From JAJDXO01 sp965207535 (lineage in GTDB: Bacteria > Pseudomonadota > Alphaproteobacteria > Rhodospirillales > UBA2165): a stretch of 64,000 nucleotides of DNA. Under the pieces are notes generated by a model. That model was not told the origin of the DNA and did no database searches. It was given only the letters and a program-made list of their open reading frames with translations. This document shows, piece after piece, positions 34,652 to 43,272 of the stretch; the stretch's first letter is position 1, and the number at the start of each line of letters is the position of its first letter. The stretch spans positions 248,001-312,000 of the forward strand of contig CBDBMR010000014.1 in NCBI GenBank assembly GCA_965207535.1, read 5' to 3'. The translations under genes were made by a program, and so were the position numbers.

Positions 34652-34654
34652 ACC

Positions 34655-35068
34655 ATGTCCGAGAAAGCGCCAATTCCCGCTCAAGGTTTGGATCACGTGT
34701 CGATTGCGGTTCCCGATCTGGATGCCGCCATCCGGCTCTATCGGGAGCGGTTCGGCTGCGAGGTGAGCGAGCCTTCCGAAAATCCCCGCCAGGGAGTTCG
34801 CATGGCGATGATCCGGCTGGAGAACGCCCGGATCGAACTCATGGAGCCTCTTGGCGAGGACTCGCCCATAGCCAAGTTTCTGGAACGCAATCCGGCCGGC
34901 GGCATCCATCATTTTTGTCTGACCACCCCGGACGTGGTGAACGCCGCCGCCGCTGCAAACAAAAGTGGGCTCCGCGTCCTCGGCGAACCGACGCCGGATA
35001 GCCGTCTATTCTTCATTCATCCCAAGGATTCCATGGGCACCCTCATCGAAATCGAGGAAACCCGCTAG
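34655..35068 (+). CDS. Methylmalonyl-CoA epimerase-like VOC protein
   Basis: A 137-residue VOC protein close in size and pattern to methylmalonyl-CoA epimerase: LDHVSIAVPDLDAAIRLYRERFG, the residue run ENARIELMEPLGEDSPIAKFL, HHFCLTTPDV and GTLIEIEE at the end. Metal ligands His14, the His in HHFCL and the C-terminal Glu can be seen. In this operon it may epimerise another 2-substituted acyl-CoA. It begins 3 bp after the FAH gene. Confidence 0.82.
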   Translation: MSEKAPIPAQGLDHVSIAVPDLDAAIRLYRERFGCEVSEPSENPRQGVRMAMIRLENARIELMEPLGEDSPIAKFLERNPAGGIHHFCLTTPDVVNAAAAANKSGLRVLGEPTPDSRLFFIHPKDSMGTLIEIEETR

Positions 35069-35096
35069 CCCAACCGACGCACAAGGGAGAAAACCC

Positions 35097-35966
35097 GTGC
35101 CGCTTGAACGCAGCTACAACGAAATTCTGTTCGAGGTGAAGGACGATGTCGCCTGGATTACCATCAACCGGCCGGAGGTGATGAACGCCTTCCGCGAGCA
35201 GACCCTGGACGAGCTCATCGATGCAGTGAAGTCGATCCGCGAGGACCAGTCCATCGTCGCCGGCGTCATCACCGGCGCGGGCGACAAGGCGTTCTCCGCC
35301 GGCGGCGACTTCCACGCCATGATGAAGCTCAACCGCGCCAACGCGATGCACTGGAACGACCGGATGCTCGGGCTCGCCATGGCCATTCGCGGCGCCACGG
35401 TGCCGATGATCGCCATGGTTCACGGCTACTGCATGGGCGGCGGCCACGAACTGGCGCTCTGGTGCGACTTGGTAATCTCGGCCGATGACGGCATTTTCGG
35501 TCAGACCGGCGCCAGGGTCGGCGCCTGCCCGACGGTTGGCGCGACCCAGTACATTCCGCGCCTTATCGGCGACCGGCTAGCCAAGGAAATGATATTCCTC
35601 TGCCGGCGGTTCAGCGCCGAGGAGGCCGTCGAGATCGGCCTCATCAACAAGGTCGTGCCCAAAGCCAAGCTTCGGGAGGAGACGGAGGCCTGGTGCCGGC
35701 AGATCAAGGGCTATTCGGGCCAGACCCTGCGGGCGACCAAGAAGTCCCTCAACTTCGAATCCGACGAGTTGTACGCGTCCTGGCAGCAGGGGATGGAACT
35801 GCTGGCCGAGATCTGGGGCTCCGAGGAGTCCCTCGAAGGCATGAACGCGTTCCTGGAGAGACGGCCGGCCGATTTTCACCAATTCCGGCTGCGGCGGAAA
35901 GAAAAGGTCGACACCTACCTGGATGATCTGGCCAATGACCGCAATATGGCGCCGCCCAAGGGCTGA
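35097..35966 (+). CDS. Enoyl-CoA hydratase/isomerase family protein, BadI/MenB-like
   Basis: A 289-residue crotonase-fold enzyme. ITINRPEVMNAFREQTLDELI and AFSAGGDFHAM form the oxyanion region, and GYCMGGGHELALWCDLVISADDGIFGQTGARVG is the second signature. The GACPTVGATQYIPRLIG loop recalls BadI, which opens a ketocyclohexane ring, and MenB. The start is a GTG after AAGGGAG. With FAH, an epimerase and a CoA-transferase it suggests breakdown of a CoA-bound ring or branched acid. Confidence 0.83.
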   Translation: MPLERSYNEILFEVKDDVAWITINRPEVMNAFREQTLDELIDAVKSIREDQSIVAGVITGAGDKAFSAGGDFHAMMKLNRANAMHWNDRMLGLAMAIRGATVPMIAMVHGYCMGGGHELALWCDLVISADDGIFGQTGARVGACPTVGATQYIPRLIGDRLAKEMIFLCRRFSAEEAVEIGLINKVVPKAKLREETEAWCRQIKGYSGQTLRATKKSLNFESDELYASWQQGMELLAEIWGSEESLEGMNAFLERRPADFHQFRLRRKEKVDTYLDDLANDRNMAPPKG

Positions 35967-35969
35967 TCC

Positions 35970-37172
35970 ATGAATTCGGACGTCAAGGGTGCGCTCCATG
36001 GCATCCGGGTGATCGACCTCACCCGGATACTCGCCGGGCCGTTTTGCACCATGAATTTGGGCGACATGGGCGCCGGGATCATCAAAATCGAGCAGCCCGG
36101 CCGGGGTGATGATACCCGTGCCTGGGGCCCGCCCTTCGCCGGCGGCGAAGCGGCCTATTTCCTGGGCATCAACCGCAACAAGCGGAGCGTAACCCTCAAT
36201 CTGAAAGACGAGCGCGGCAGGGAAATCCTGCGCAAACTGCTCGCCTGCGCCGACGTTCTGGTCGAAAACTTCAAGCCCGGCCAATTGGACGGCTGGGGCT
36301 TCACCCGCGCGTGGATGGAGGAAAACGCGCCGCAGGTGGTGCACTGTTCGATCACCGGCTATGGCGACAAGGGGCCCAAGGGCGGCATGCCGGGCTACGA
36401 CTTCCTGCTGCAAGCCGAAAGCGGACTCATGAGCATCACCGGCGAGAAGGATGGCGGCCCGACCAAGCTCGGCGTCGCCATCGTCGATGTGTGCACCGGC
36501 CAATACGCGGCGATGACAATTCTGGCCGCCCTTCAGGCGCGCCACCGCACCGGCAAGGGGCAAAGGATCGATCTGTCGCTGTTCAACACCTCGCTCTCCA
36601 TGCTGATCAACGTGGCGTCCAACCATCTGATCGGCGGCGGCCGGCCGGGCCGGTTCGGCAACGGCCACCCGAACGTCGTGCCATACGCCGACTATCCGTG
36701 CGCCGAGGGGGAAATCGCGCTGGCTGTCGGCAACGACCCTCAGTTCGAGAAGTTCGCGGGACTGCTCGAACATCCCGAGTGGGCTGCGGACGATCGGTTC
36801 AAGACCAACGCGGGGCGGGTTACGAACCGTGAGGAGCTGGAGCCCCTCATCATCGAGGCGCTCATGGAAAGGTCCGCCGAAGACTGGATCACTCTGTTCG
36901 AGGCCGAGGGTATCCCATGTTCGAAGGTCAATGCCGTCGACGAGTCGTTAACGAGCGCCCAGGCAATCGCCAACGACATGGTCGTGGAGATGGATCACCC
37001 GACGGCGGGACCGATCCGCGCCCTGGGAATTCCGTACGGATTCTCCGATACGCCGGCCGCGGTGCAGTCCCCGCCGCCGGTTCTGGGCGCCGACACGGAC
37101 GATGTCCTGGCCGAATTGGCGGCGTTGAGCGTCGAGGAGATCGCCGCCCTTCGGGAAGACGGTGTGGTGTAG
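35970..37172 (+). CDS. CaiB/BaiF-family CoA-transferase
   Basis: A 400-residue family III CoA-transferase. GIRVIDLTRILAGPFCTMNLGDMGA, NRNKRSVTLNLKD, and GMPGYDFLLQAESGLMSITGE with the catalytic Asp in YDF are typical. It would activate the pathway acid by moving CoA from a donor such as succinyl-CoA. It lies 3 bp after the enoyl-CoA hydratase gene. Its TAG stop codon is the first three bases of the 270-bp repeat element at 37170. Confidence 0.9.
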   Translation: MNSDVKGALHGIRVIDLTRILAGPFCTMNLGDMGAGIIKIEQPGRGDDTRAWGPPFAGGEAAYFLGINRNKRSVTLNLKDERGREILRKLLACADVLVENFKPGQLDGWGFTRAWMEENAPQVVHCSITGYGDKGPKGGMPGYDFLLQAESGLMSITGEKDGGPTKLGVAIVDVCTGQYAAMTILAALQARHRTGKGQRIDLSLFNTSLSMLINVASNHLIGGGRPGRFGNGHPNVVPYADYPCAEGEIALAVGNDPQFEKFAGLLEHPEWAADDRFKTNAGRVTNREELEPLIIEALMERSAEDWITLFEAEGIPCSKVNAVDESLTSAQAIANDMVVEMDHPTAGPIRALGIPYGFSDTPAAVQSPPPVLGADTDDVLAELAALSVEEIAALREDGVV

Positions 37173-37439
37173 CCCGCATTTCCCGCCAGGGTTACGGCCT
37201 GCGTCGCGTCCAGGCGGTCGAGCCGCCAGGAGCGGCCCGAAAAGCGTAGCGGCGCCTACGGTTGAGGGCCGCGACGAAGCGGGCGGACGCCGGGGCGCGA
37301 CCCGAAGGGCGGCGTTATCGGGTCGACAGCGTGCGTCGAGGCGCTTGCCCGATGTCACCGCATCGCGCTGCGCGCCTCTCCTGCTCTGTCGACCCGATAG
37401 CGCCGCGCAGACCATGACCCTGGCGGGAAATGCGGGCTA
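37170..37439. repeat. 270-bp repeat with inverted ends, copy A
   Basis: The element begins TAGCCCGCATTTC CCG CCAGGGT and ends with the exact reverse complement. The inverted ends continue imperfectly for about 34 bp. An inner inverted repeat (TATCGGGTCGACAG and CTGTCGACCCGATA) lies near 37316-37409. No protein-coding gene is seen. It is about 95% identical, by eye, to copy B at 63503, in inverted orientation. The left TAG is the stop codon of the CaiB gene and the right TAG (minus strand) is the stop codon of the MDR gene, so it lies exactly between two convergent genes. It may act as a two-way terminator. Confidence 0.9.
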
Positions 37440-38366
37440 ACGAACGACGAGGACGATCTTCCCCCGGACGTGCCCGGTGGCGCTCAATTCATGAGCGGCG
37501 CGGATTTCCGATAGAGGCAATTCCCGGATTTCCGGCGGTCTGATTACGCCGTCCGAATAAAACTCGGCGATCCGGCGCATATACTTACCGTCCCGCGCCA
37601 CATTCGGATGCAGGACCTCGATGTCGTCCCGGCCCACGTCGGCGTCCGCCGGCGGCGGCGAGTTCCACGCCAGCCGTCCGCCGGATTTCAGTACGCCATA
37701 CGACCGCACCTGAACCTCGCCGCCGATCAGATCATAGACCGCGTCGACGTCCGATACCGCTTCGGTGAAATCCACTTCGTTGTAATCGATCACCTCGTCG
37801 GCCCCGAGGCTCTTGAGATAATCATGGTTTCGGCCGCTCGCGGTGGTGATGACATGTGCGCCGATATGGTGCGCAAACTGAACGGCGAAACTACCCACGC
37901 CGCCGGCACCGCCCTGGATCAGGATGGTTTCCCCTTCTTTCAGCTTGAGATACTCCTCGATGGATATCATAGCCGTAAGGCCGGTCAGTGCGAGGGTTGC
38001 GGCTTCGGCGTGCGACATGGCGCCGGGCTTCCTGCCGCAGAGATCGGCGCGGATTGCCAAGCGTTCGGCATAACACCCTTCCTGACCGGTGTCGGTAACC
38101 CCGAATACGGCGTCGCCCACCGACAGACCGGACACCCCGTCGCCCAGTTCGGCGACGACGCCGGAGAAATCCCGGCCCAGAATGTGAGGAAACGTGGCCT
38201 TAACGGCGTCCCGGCGGCGGCCTTCGCGGACCTTCCAGTCCGCCGGGTTCACGGTCGCCCGGTGAATGTCGACCAGCACCTGCCCGGCGGCGGGCACGGG
38301 ATCGTCGGTTTCTTCAAAATCCAGAACCTCGGCACCGCCGTAGTCCTTCATCAAGACAGCTTTCAT
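37437..38366 (-). CDS. Zinc-independent NADP-dependent MDR oxidoreductase (quinone reductase-like)
   Basis: A 309-residue medium-chain dehydrogenase/reductase. MKAVLMKDYGGAEVLDFEE, the GroES-like part with PHILGRDFSGVVAELG, and the cofactor motif QGGAGGVGSFAVQFAHHIGAHVITTAS are clear. No zinc ligands are seen. Relatives reduce quinones or enones with NADPH. The stop codon TAG lies in the right inverted end of repeat copy A. The gene is convergent to the CaiB gene. Confidence 0.88.
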   Translation of the reverse strand: MKAVLMKDYGGAEVLDFEETDDPVPAAGQVLVDIHRATVNPADWKVREGRRRDAVKATFPHILGRDFSGVVAELGDGVSGLSVGDAVFGVTDTGQEGCYAERLAIRADLCGRKPGAMSHAEAATLALTGLTAMISIEEYLKLKEGETILIQGGAGGVGSFAVQFAHHIGAHVITTASGRNHDYLKSLGADEVIDYNEVDFTEAVSDVDAVYDLIGGEVQVRSYGVLKSGGRLAWNSPPPADADVGRDDIEVLHPNVARDGKYMRRIAEFYSDGVIRPPEIRELPLSEIRAAHELSATGHVRGKIVLVVR

Positions 38367-38473
38367 GCGCTTTACCTAACTGATGATCGGGTTACGGCCG
38401 CGGGGCCCGCCGTGCCCGGCATATGCGTATTCCAAGGGTCTCTCCCTCCCCTACGTCTTTCAGCGGCAAGCCA

Positions 38474-39259
38474 TTATGCCGCCAGCGTTTTCATCCATTC
38501 GAGCGACTCGAGTGTCGGCACCGTCGGCATGTATTCCAGTGCCACCCACTTGTCGTACCCCAGTTCGTCGAGATCCTTGAGAAAAGTCCCATAGTCGATC
38601 TCGCCGGTTCCCGGTTCGCCGCGGCCGGGCGTATCGGCAATTTGAATGTTGCCGATCAGGTCCAAATGTTCGCGAATGACGGCGATCATGTCCGGCTCCG
38701 TCGTGTACATGTGATAAACGTCGTACTCGATGCCGATATTGGGATGACCGACGGCGTCGATAACCTCCATGATCTCGGCGGTATCGCGAAGAATGGAATG
38801 GGGCCTGATATCGGGATTGAGCGCCTCGATCAGGACCGGCACACCGATATCCCCCATGGCGTCGCCGACCGCCGGCAGATTTTCCTTGAAGACATCGATC
38901 GCCTCCGCGCGGGAAACCCCCTCGGGCGGCATATAGGCCGGAATGACGAAGCCGGTGGGTTTGAGCGCCGCGGCGTATTTGACCCCGGCCGCCAGGTTTT
39001 CCTTGAAAGCCTCCTGCCTGCCGGGCGCCGCCATCACCAGCGGCCCCATCCGGATGCCCTCGCCGACGGCGATATTGATCACCGACATGTCCTGCTCATG
39101 GGCATCCATTTCGCGCCGGATGGCATCCAGATCCAGGTCATAGATGAAAAGGAATTCGACCGCCCTGAACCCGGCGGCGGCGGCCGCGCCAATGCGCGCG
39201 ATGGGGTCTTCCTCCTCGGTAAACATCATCCCGAGGTTGGCGGAATATTTGAGCGTCAT
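38474..39259 (-). CDS. Hydroxypyruvate isomerase-family sugar isomerase
   Basis: A 261-residue TIM-barrel protein of the Hyi/OtnI group. LKYSANLGMMFTE at the start, PVLIEALNPDIRPH with the metal-binding Glu, IGIEYDVYHM, and IQIADTPGRGEPGTGEIDY fit 2-oxo-tetronate or hydroxypyruvate isomerases. It follows the ABC transporter genes in the same direction with a 34-bp gap to a small membrane protein gene. The true substrate is uncertain. Confidence 0.85.
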   Translation of the reverse strand: MTLKYSANLGMMFTEEEDPIARIGAAAAAGFRAVEFLFIYDLDLDAIRREMDAHEQDMSVINIAVGEGIRMGPLVMAAPGRQEAFKENLAAGVKYAAALKPTGFVIPAYMPPEGVSRAEAIDVFKENLPAVGDAMGDIGVPVLIEALNPDIRPHSILRDTAEIMEVIDAVGHPNIGIEYDVYHMYTTEPDMIAVIREHLDLIGNIQIADTPGRGEPGTGEIDYGTFLKDLDELGYDKWVALEYMPTVPTLESLEWMKTLAA

Positions 39260-39293
39260 GTGATCCTCGCCGGTAATTCGATCTGGTTCCGCG

Positions 39294-39704
39294 CTACTTT
39301 GCCAAATCTATGGATTTGATCCAGTACTTCCGCGAGAGAAATCGAATTTCGTCGGGCGACACTCTCCGAACGATGACCGCGTCTCCCTCCTCGCCCGACA
39401 GCGCGCCCAGTTCCTGATAGATCTCCATATGGAAGGCCTCGGCTTTGAAATTAGCCGTGACGAGGATATCTATGGTTTCAGCCCCTTGATCGATACGCGC
39501 CTGAACGTCGCCGCCGATACGGGATGGACCGGTAATGTACCCATACGCCTGGAATGCGATTACGAAAGCCGCGACCAGGCTGACAAACCGGACGTCCCGG
39601 CGGTGATACCACCGCCGGCGCCTAAAGCCGGTCTCGCTGACCACACCCGACTGGTATTCGCCCTCAAGAACGTTGCCCTCGGCGTCGGTCTGCGCACGCG
39701 CCAT
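39294..39704 (-). CDS. Small membrane protein linked to a NitT/TauT transporter
   Basis: A 136-residue protein not recognised as a known family. It has a basic cytoplasmic stretch (GFRRRRWYHRRDVR), one hydrophobic segment at about residues 41-57 (VSLVAAFVIAFQAYGYI) and a soluble C-terminal part (TIDILVTANFKAEAFHMEIY). It starts one base after the second permease gene ends, so it is almost certainly in the same operon. It may be an accessory or regulatory part of that transporter. Confidence 0.65.
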   Translation of the reverse strand: MARAQTDAEGNVLEGEYQSGVVSETGFRRRRWYHRRDVRFVSLVAAFVIAFQAYGYITGPSRIGGDVQARIDQGAETIDILVTANFKAEAFHMEIYQELGALSGEEGDAVIVRRVSPDEIRFLSRKYWIKSIDLAK

Positions 39705-39705
39705 C

Positions 39706-40569
39706 CTAGGTCGGCCTCCAGACCAGTCCCCAACGCTCCACCGTCCATTTCTCCAGAGGCGCCAAGAGATACTTGTCGGTGGCCATGAAGATGATGGAGA
39801 TGAAGATCACGCCGAGGAAGACCTCTTCGATCTTGAACTCGGCGGCGGAGGTGAAGATCATGAACCCGAGGCCGCTGTCACCGCCGATCATCTCAGCCGC
39901 GATCAGCGCCCGCCAGCCAAACCCCATGGACATGCGCATGCCGGTGATGATCGAGGGCATGGCCCCCGGCAGATAGACCTGCTTGATCACATCCCAGCGG
40001 CTACCGCCCATCGTGAGCACGCTCTCCTCGTAGACCTTGGCGACCGAACGCACGCCAAGCATGGAGTTGAAGAACATCAGCCAGAAAATGGTGTTCAGCA
40101 TGATGAACAGCGTGGTCACCCAGCCGACGCCGAACCACACGATTGCCAGCGGGATCCAGGCAATGCCCGAGATCGAATTGGCGAACACGCCGACCGGCTC
40201 GAGGAATTTGGATAGCGTCCGGCTCATCCCGCAAAGAATGCCGAAGGCGATGCCCAGCGGCAGGCCGACGATGGCCGCCAATATCACCCGTCCGATGCTG
40301 GAAAACACATGGGTGGTGATCAGGCAGCTATTGTCCAGCATGATCAGAGCGACGAACCCGGCGCAATCCTCCTGCAGGAAGAAGATCGCCTCCCAAACAT
40401 CACCGATGGGCGGAATGAACACCGGCGGCAGCCAGTCGAACACCGTATTGGCGTGCCAAATGGAAATCATCACCGCGAACGGGATGGACCCGAGGATAAT
40501 CTTGCGGAGCCGCTGGCGCCCAAAGCGCCGCTGGATGGCAATGGAGAGATTTCCAACGGCCGTGGTCAT
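39706..40569 (-). CDS. ABC transporter permease, NitT/TauT type (second permease)
   Basis: A 287-residue inner-membrane permease with about six hydrophobic segments. The EAA-type loop is GGSRWDVIKQVYLPGAMPSIITGMRMSMGFGWRALIAAEM. The ATG at 40569 overlaps the TGA of the preceding permease gene, so the two are translationally coupled. Most SsuC/TauC systems have one permease gene; two different ones suggest a heterodimeric channel. Confidence 0.87.
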   Translation of the reverse strand: MTTAVGNLSIAIQRRFGRQRLRKIILGSIPFAVMISIWHANTVFDWLPPVFIPPIGDVWEAIFFLQEDCAGFVALIMLDNSCLITTHVFSSIGRVILAAIVGLPLGIAFGILCGMSRTLSKFLEPVGVFANSISGIAWIPLAIVWFGVGWVTTLFIMLNTIFWLMFFNSMLGVRSVAKVYEESVLTMGGSRWDVIKQVYLPGAMPSIITGMRMSMGFGWRALIAAEMIGGDSGLGFMIFTSAAEFKIEEVFLGVIFISIIFMATDKYLLAPLEKWTVERWGLVWRPT

Positions 40570-41360
40570 CGCTGCACCAGCCCCCATCTCTCGATGGTGT
40601 CGGCTTCGATGGGCCGCAGCAGATAGTGATCGAGGATGATCCAGGTCAGTCCGATCATCACCATGCCCAGAATCACCTCGGCGGTCCGGTCCGCGTCTTG
40701 GCCGGTGAAAATCATCCAGCCCAGGCCCTGCCGGCCGGCCAGCATTTCACCGGCGATCACCGCCCGCCAAGCAAAGCCGATCGAAAGACGTGATCCCGTC
40801 GCGATGTGCGGCATGGCGCCCGGAAAAAGCACATCCTTCATGATCTGGTATCTGCTGGCGCCCATGGTCCGCGCCGCATTGACGTAGCGAATCGGGATTT
40901 CCCGAACGCCCGACAGGACGTTGAAGGCGATCGGGAAAAAGCTGGTGTAAAGGATGACGGCAAGAACCGTGGTGTCCGAGTTACCCCACCAGATCACCAC
41001 GATCGGAAAGATGGCGATGCCCGAGACCGACTGGAAGAAGTTCATCATCGGATGGAACATATCCGCGACGGTCTTGTTCAAACCGAGCAGCAATCCGAAC
41101 GGGATACCGGCTGCCAAGCCGATAGAGCTTCCGATGATGAGCCGCACGAGCGTATCGCTGTAGTAGCTCGGCAGCAGTCCTTTGACGAGCATGTCCACCG
41201 ACGACAACGAAACAGCCAATGGCGATGGCAGATAGCGCGCCGGATTGGGGATGGTCTCCGAGATGATCGTCCACCCGATGAGGACAACGACCACCAGGAT
41301 GACCAAGTTCATGGCGTCGATTTTCAGCAGTTGCTGAAAATGCCACCACAGCCGGTCCAT
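40566..41360 (-). CDS. ABC transporter permease, NitT/TauT type (first permease)
   Basis: A 264-residue permease related to the one downstream. GASRYQIMKDVLFPGAMPHIATGSRLSIGFAWRAVIAGEML is the coupling loop. The ATG at 41360 follows GAGGAG, which overlaps the end of the ATPase gene; an earlier in-frame start at 41378 is less likely. It ends in an overlap with the second permease gene. Confidence 0.87.
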   Translation of the reverse strand: MDRLWWHFQQLLKIDAMNLVILVVVVLIGWTIISETIPNPARYLPSPLAVSLSSVDMLVKGLLPSYYSDTLVRLIIGSSIGLAAGIPFGLLLGLNKTVADMFHPMMNFFQSVSGIAIFPIVVIWWGNSDTTVLAVILYTSFFPIAFNVLSGVREIPIRYVNAARTMGASRYQIMKDVLFPGAMPHIATGSRLSIGFAWRAVIAGEMLAGRQGLGWMIFTGQDADRTAEVILGMVMIGLTWIILDHYLLRPIEADTIERWGLVQR

Positions 41361-41361
41361 G

Positions 41362-42162
41362 CTACTCCTCGACTGCAATCGATACCTCCTCGCGCACCGA
41401 TGCGAGAATGCGGTCGCGGGCCGAGATGAAAATCGCGTTATCGTTCATTTCCGTCCAGTTGCGCTGCTCGCGCGGAATACCAATCTCGACGATTTCCTTC
41501 AAACGGCCGGGCCGCGCCGAAAATACCAGGCAGCGATCGGCCAGGAACGCCGCCTCCTCCACCGAGTGAGTGATAAAGAGGATGGTCTTGTGGGTCGCCA
41601 TGGCGATCCGGTTGAGCTCCTCTTGAAGGGTAATGCGGGTTTGTGCATCCACCGCCGCGAACGGCTCGTCCATCAGCATGACCACCGGATCGGAGCAAAG
41701 GGTGCGGGCCACTTGGCAGCGCTGTTTCATGCCGCCGGAAAGTTCGTGAGGAAATTTGTCTTCAAACCCGGTCAAGCCGACGAGGTCGATGAACTCCTGA
41801 ACCCGCTTCTCCCGCTCGGCCTGCGGTACTTTGCGGATCTCCAGGCCGTGGCCGATATTCTTGGCAACCGTGCGCCACGGCAGGATGGCGTGCTCTTGAA
41901 AGACCACACCCCGGTCGGGACCCGGACCATGAATAATGTTGCCGTCAACGCTCGCCGTACCGATTTTGTAGGGCAGCAGCCCGGCGAGGATGTTCAGGAG
42001 GGTGGATTTTCCGCAGCCCGACGGGCCGACGACGGAAACCAGCTCTCCCTCGTAAAGCTCTAAATTAATGTCTTCCAAGGCGTGGACCGACTCGCCGGTA
42101 TATTCGTCCGGGTAATAGTGCGTCAGGCCCTCAACAACGAGTTTCGGTGTCATCGAATTCAT
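41362..42162 (-). CDS. ABC transporter ATPase, NitT/TauT (SsuB/TauB) type
   Basis: A 266-residue ATPase. Walker A is VVGPSGCGKSTLLNILAG, the signature ELSGGMKQRCQVARTL and Walker B VMLMDEPFAAVDAQT. The ending ITHSVEEAAFLADR is typical of SsuB/TauB-type proteins. The start is taken at 42162 (MNSMTPKLVVEGL); a second ATG three codons later is possible. It energises the two permeases downstream. Confidence 0.9.
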   Translation of the reverse strand: MNSMTPKLVVEGLTHYYPDEYTGESVHALEDINLELYEGELVSVVGPSGCGKSTLLNILAGLLPYKIGTASVDGNIIHGPGPDRGVVFQEHAILPWRTVAKNIGHGLEIRKVPQAEREKRVQEFIDLVGLTGFEDKFPHELSGGMKQRCQVARTLCSDPVVMLMDEPFAAVDAQTRITLQEELNRIAMATHKTILFITHSVEEAAFLADRCLVFSARPGRLKEIVEIGIPREQRNWTEMNDNAIFISARDRILASVREEVSIAVEE

Positions 42163-42252
42163 GGCAGCGCTCGTTTTGATTATTTCATTGAAACAATGGC
42201 GGGCGCGAGCAACCTCACGCCCGCCATCATCCATTCGGCCTCCGGCCTGCGG

Positions 42253-43272
42253 CTAGCTCTTGCTGAGGTCCGCGAACCACTCCGGATGGTTCTTCATCGT
42301 GTTGTTGATGAAGGAGAAGTCGAAGTACTGATCCGGATCATAGGGTTTCTTCATCTTCTTCTGGGCGATCAGCTGCTTGACCGAGAAGTTGAAGGCCTTC
42401 TTGGTGTTCTCGCCGATTCGCACGTCGTAGACGATGTGCTTCATGGTCCGCTTCACGAGATCCTTGTCGGCGCCGCGGATGAACCGGGAACCGATTTCGG
42501 CAACCTCATCGAGGTTCTTGGGCTGGCGGATATACCAGGCAGACTGCGCCATGGCGTCGACAACGCCCTGGGTCTTCTTGCGGTCCGCATAGACCTTTTC
42601 AGGCAGGCCGTGGAGGCCGGCGCAGAAGCAGACGTGGTCACCGCCGCGGGACACCAGGGTCGCCCCCTTCACCTTGTCGAGCGCACGAGTGAGGTTCGGC
42701 TCCCAGGCGACGATCGCGTCCACGCCACCGGTATCCAGAACCGAGACGAGGCTCGGCGGACGGGTGTTGATGCGCTGATAGTCACGGGTGGTGATGCCGT
42801 TCTTCTCGAGGATGGTGCGGAGATACAGATCACCGGTGCTGGCAAACGTCACGCCGACCTTCTTGCCCTTGAGATCGGTGACGGCCTTGATGCCGGTGCC
42901 GGCGCGCGCCGCGATACCGACGAAGTTGTCACTGGTCGATTTCAGGAATGAACCGCCGGTGTAGCCCACGAAACCGCGGACCTTGAAGCCGCGCTCCAGC
43001 GCCGCCGGCAGGTTGGTGAATGCGGCAGGGGCAAAATCCATCTCGCCGGCACGGAGCGACTTGGTGAGCGCGCCGCCGGTGTTCCGGGTCACGACCTTGG
43101 CGTCAATGCCGTTGGCCGCGAAGAAGCCCTTCGCCTGCGCGACAAACACGATCAGACCGCCGACGTTGGCCGCCGCGCCGACATTAACGGTTTGCGCGTT
43201 GGCAGTCATCGCTGCTGCCATCATCGGGACGGCCGCGACGGCCGCCATTGAATATTTTAGTACTCTCTTCAT
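42253..43272 (-). CDS. ABC transporter substrate-binding protein, SsuA/NMT1 type
   Basis: A 339-residue periplasmic protein with a signal peptide ending MTANAQ. VNVGAAANVGGLIVFVAQAKGFFAANGIDAKVV is the usual start of NMT1/SsuA-like binding proteins. KKVGVTFASTGDLYLRTIL and GGVDAIVAWEPN also fit. A GGGAGGCG site precedes the ATG. It is the first gene of the operon that ends with the hydroxypyruvate isomerase-like gene. The ligand may be a sulfonate, nitrate or small aromatic. Confidence 0.87.
   Translation of the reverse strand: MKRVLKYSMAAVAAVPMMAAAMTANAQTVNVGAAANVGGLIVFVAQAKGFFAANGIDAKVVTRNTGGALTKSLRAGEMDFAPAAFTNLPAALERGFKVRGFVGYTGGSFLKSTSDNFVGIAARAGTGIKAVTDLKGKKVGVTFASTGDLYLRTILEKNGITTRDYQRINTRPPSLVSVLDTGGVDAIVAWEPNLTRALDKVKGATLVSRGGDHVCFCAGLHGLPEKVYADRKKTQGVVDAMAQSAWYIRQPKNLDEVAEIGSRFIRGADKDLVKRTMKHIVYDVRIGENTKKAFNFSVKQLIAQKKMKKPYDPDQYFDFSFINNTMKNHPEWFADLSKS

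Noticed and set aside
37162..37440. A small protein gene inside the 270-bp repeat
   Set aside because: Open frames exist on both strands, but the same sequence in copy B changes residues without a coding pattern and no start context is seen; structure explains it better.
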